A DNA stretch of 64,000 nt, from NCBI RefSeq assembly GCF_032670585.1, contig NZ_JAVQHL010000002.1, positions 434,001 to 498,000 on the forward strand, read 5' to 3'. A program made the position numbers and the translations under genes. This DNA comes from Ostreiculturibacter nitratireducens (GTDB taxonomy: Bacteria; Pseudomonadota; Alphaproteobacteria; Rhodobacterales; Rhodobacteraceae). The notes under the pieces were generated by a model. That model was given only the letters and a program-made list of their open reading frames with translations, searched no databases and was not told the DNA's origin. Shown one piece after another: positions 62,834-64,000 of the stretch (within the stretch, counting starts at the first letter, position 1; each line of letters opens with the position of its first letter).

Positions 62834-63814
62834 TCAGCCTCCGGTCGCTGCCCCGGCGATTGCCGCGTAGAGCGGGATGCCGAGGACGAGGTTGAAGGGA
62901 AAGGTAATCCCGAGGGACAGGGTGAGGTAGATGGACGGGTTCGCTTCTGGCAGGGCGACGCGCATCGCGGCGGGAACCGCGATGTAGGAGGCCGACGCGG
63001 CCAGCGTCATCAGAAGCGCCGCGCCCCCCGGCGAAAGTCCTACGGCCAGAGCCGCAACAAGCCCGAGCGATGCGCCAACGAGCGGCATCACGAGGCCGAA
63101 GGCTACCGTGCCCACCCCGAGCACGCCCCTCGCCTGCCGAAGCCCGCGCCCCGCGACCAGCCCCATGTCCAGCAGGAAGAGGCAAAGCACACCCTTGAAC
63201 GGGGCCACGATGAAGCTTTCGATCTCGGCCAGGCCGCGCTCGCCCGTCGCCGCGCCTATCAGGAAGGCCCCGATCAGCAGGACGATCGACCCGTTCAGAA
63301 GGACCTCGCGCCAGAGCCCGGCCTCGATCCGGCCGCCTCCGCCGCCGCCCCGTGCCGCGAGCCAGAGCGCCACGACGATCGCGGGCGCCTCCATCGCGGC
63401 GGCGACGGCCACCATGAAGCCCTCGGAGGCCACGCCGCCGCCCGCGAGGACGGCCGTGGCGGAGACGAAGGTGACGATGGAAATGGAGCCGTAGTGCCCC
63501 GCGACCGCGGCCGCATCGACGGCGCCAAGCGGCGTCATCACCCGCGCCAGCGCGTAGGCCACGATCGGGATCAGCGCCGACAGCGCAATCCCCGCGACGA
63601 GTGCCAGCCCAAGACGCAGGTCGACGCCATGGGCGGCGACGCTCGCGCCGCCCTTGAAGCCGATCGAAAAGAGCAGATAGAGCGAAAGCGCCTTCGCGAC
63701 CGCCTCGGGAACCGAAAGCGTGGACCGCGCCAGTGCCGCGAACAGCCCGAGCGCGAAGGACAGGATCATCGGCGAAAGCAGGTTCTGCTCTGCCGTGGCT
63801 AGGATCGCCTGCAA
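62834..63814 (-). CDS. SbtA-like sodium-dependent bicarbonate permease
   Basis: A 326-residue membrane protein with about ten hydrophobic segments, matching SbtA: LSPMILSFALGLFAALARSTLSVPEAVAKALSLYLLFSIGFKGG, GHYGSISIVTFVSATA, and LLMTLAASASYIAVPAAMR near the end. SbtA imports bicarbonate with sodium. The start is a TTG at 63814 with GGGAG upstream; another TTG at 63874 would add a hydrophilic stretch and was rejected. The SbtB-like gene lies three bases downstream. No RuBisCO or carbonic anhydrase gene is in the window. Confidence 0.85.
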   Translation of the reverse strand: MQAILATAEQNLLSPMILSFALGLFAALARSTLSVPEAVAKALSLYLLFSIGFKGGASVAAHGVDLRLGLALVAGIALSALIPIVAYALARVMTPLGAVDAAAVAGHYGSISIVTFVSATAVLAGGGVASEGFMVAVAAAMEAPAIVVALWLAARGGGGGGRIEAGLWREVLLNGSIVLLIGAFLIGAATGERGLAEIESFIVAPFKGVLCLFLLDMGLVAGRGLRQARGVLGVGTVAFGLVMPLVGASLGLVAALAVGLSPGGAALLMTLAASASYIAVPAAMRVALPEANPSIYLTLSLGITFPFNLVLGIPLYAAIAGAATGG

Positions 63815-63935
63815 CGTGTTGGTCTCCCGGTTCGAAACTTGCGCGCATCTATGACGCTCGGCGCCGTCGGGCAAGATGTTCTTGGTGAAGGATCGGGTAT
63901 GCGGGCATCCGTCGGACCTGCCCGCGGTTCTCGCG

Positions 63936-64000
63936 TCAGACCGACAGGAAGGTTCCCGCCGCCGGATCGTAATGCATGAGGCCGCCTTCGCCGATGTCGG
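63936..64000 (-). CDS. 3' end of a gene cut by the window edge
   Basis: Only the last twenty codons are present (DIGEGGLMHYDPAAGTFLSV), followed by TGA. The gene continues beyond 64000 on the minus strand. The fragment is too short to identify. It ends 121 bp before the chosen sbtA start on the same strand. Confidence 0.55.
   Translation of the reverse strand, partial: DIGEGGLMHYDPAAGTFLSV

Overview
The window is a high-GC, densely coded chromosomal segment of an alphaproteobacterium, most likely a Rhodobacteraceae (Rhodobacterales). The evidence is the rsfS-rlmH-gpmI-envC-ctpA-rppH block, the serB/serC-serA arrangement, a Mur-type Fur regulator next to sitABCD, glycine betaine monooxygenase genes, a DddQ-type DMSP lyase homologue, IalB and DUF2585 proteins, and a LexA-box form (GAAC-N7-GAAY) typical of alphaproteobacteria. 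No insertion sequence, phage, CRISPR array or plasmid gene was seen. Reading is almost gapless: the longest stretch without a called gene is about 275 bases. Genus and species cannot be fixed from the sequence alone.

Layout. 1-9 kb: a thiolase, a metallophosphoesterase and a MarR regulator run leftward. They diverge from a tyrosine/homogentisate catabolic run (hmgA, a small exported protein, fahA), followed by a DUF2585 membrane protein, an atypical MBL-fold protein, an FAD aromatic hydroxylase and DUF2783. The hmgA promoter holds a perfect inverted repeat between its -35 and -10 boxes. 9-16 kb: a calcineurin-like phosphatase, a DMSP-lyase-family cupin, the serine genes serA and serC (with a candidate serC leader RNA) and serB, a TSUP transporter and an L-asparaginase. 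16-23 kb: IalB, rlmN, an acyltransferase, a LOG-family protein, dapD and an Lnt-like membrane amidase. 23-31 kb: a class II glutamine amidotransferase, an uncharacterised ATP-grasp ligase resembling the PGM1 type, a small unknown protein, dapE, a DUF2064 transferase, rnr and a lytic transglycosylase. 31-42 kb: a DUF6647 exported protein, a short dnaE2 under a LexA box, the conserved rsfS-to-rppH block and an MscS channel. 42-50 kb: leuC, leuD and leuB, split by four unrelated genes, then an EamA transporter and tRNA-Pro(CGG). 50-64 kb: an MFS transporter, a GT29 sialyltransferase-like protein behind a coupled mini-ORF, a trans-sulfuration enzyme, asd, an LprI-MliC lysozyme inhibitor fusion, mur with sitABCD, gbcAB, and an SbtA/SbtB-like bicarbonate transporter pair. 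A truncated gene lies at the right edge.

How the genes work together. Anabolic genes for serine, leucine and lysine/diaminopimelate (dapD, dapE, asd) are scattered between catabolic modules for marine-type substrates: homogentisate, glycine betaine and probably DMSP. Cell-wall and envelope functions recur: a lytic transglycosylase, a degenerate EnvC, CtpA, a lysozyme inhibitor and an Lnt-like protein.

The best candidates for new biology are the orphan PGM1-like ATP-grasp ligase (24.1-25.6 kb), the short dnaE2 without imuAB neighbours, the leader-peptide-coupled GT29 protein, the hmgA-linked MBL/FAD/DUF2783 set, the SbtAB-like pair in an apparent heterotroph, and the Lnt-like protein next to dapD.
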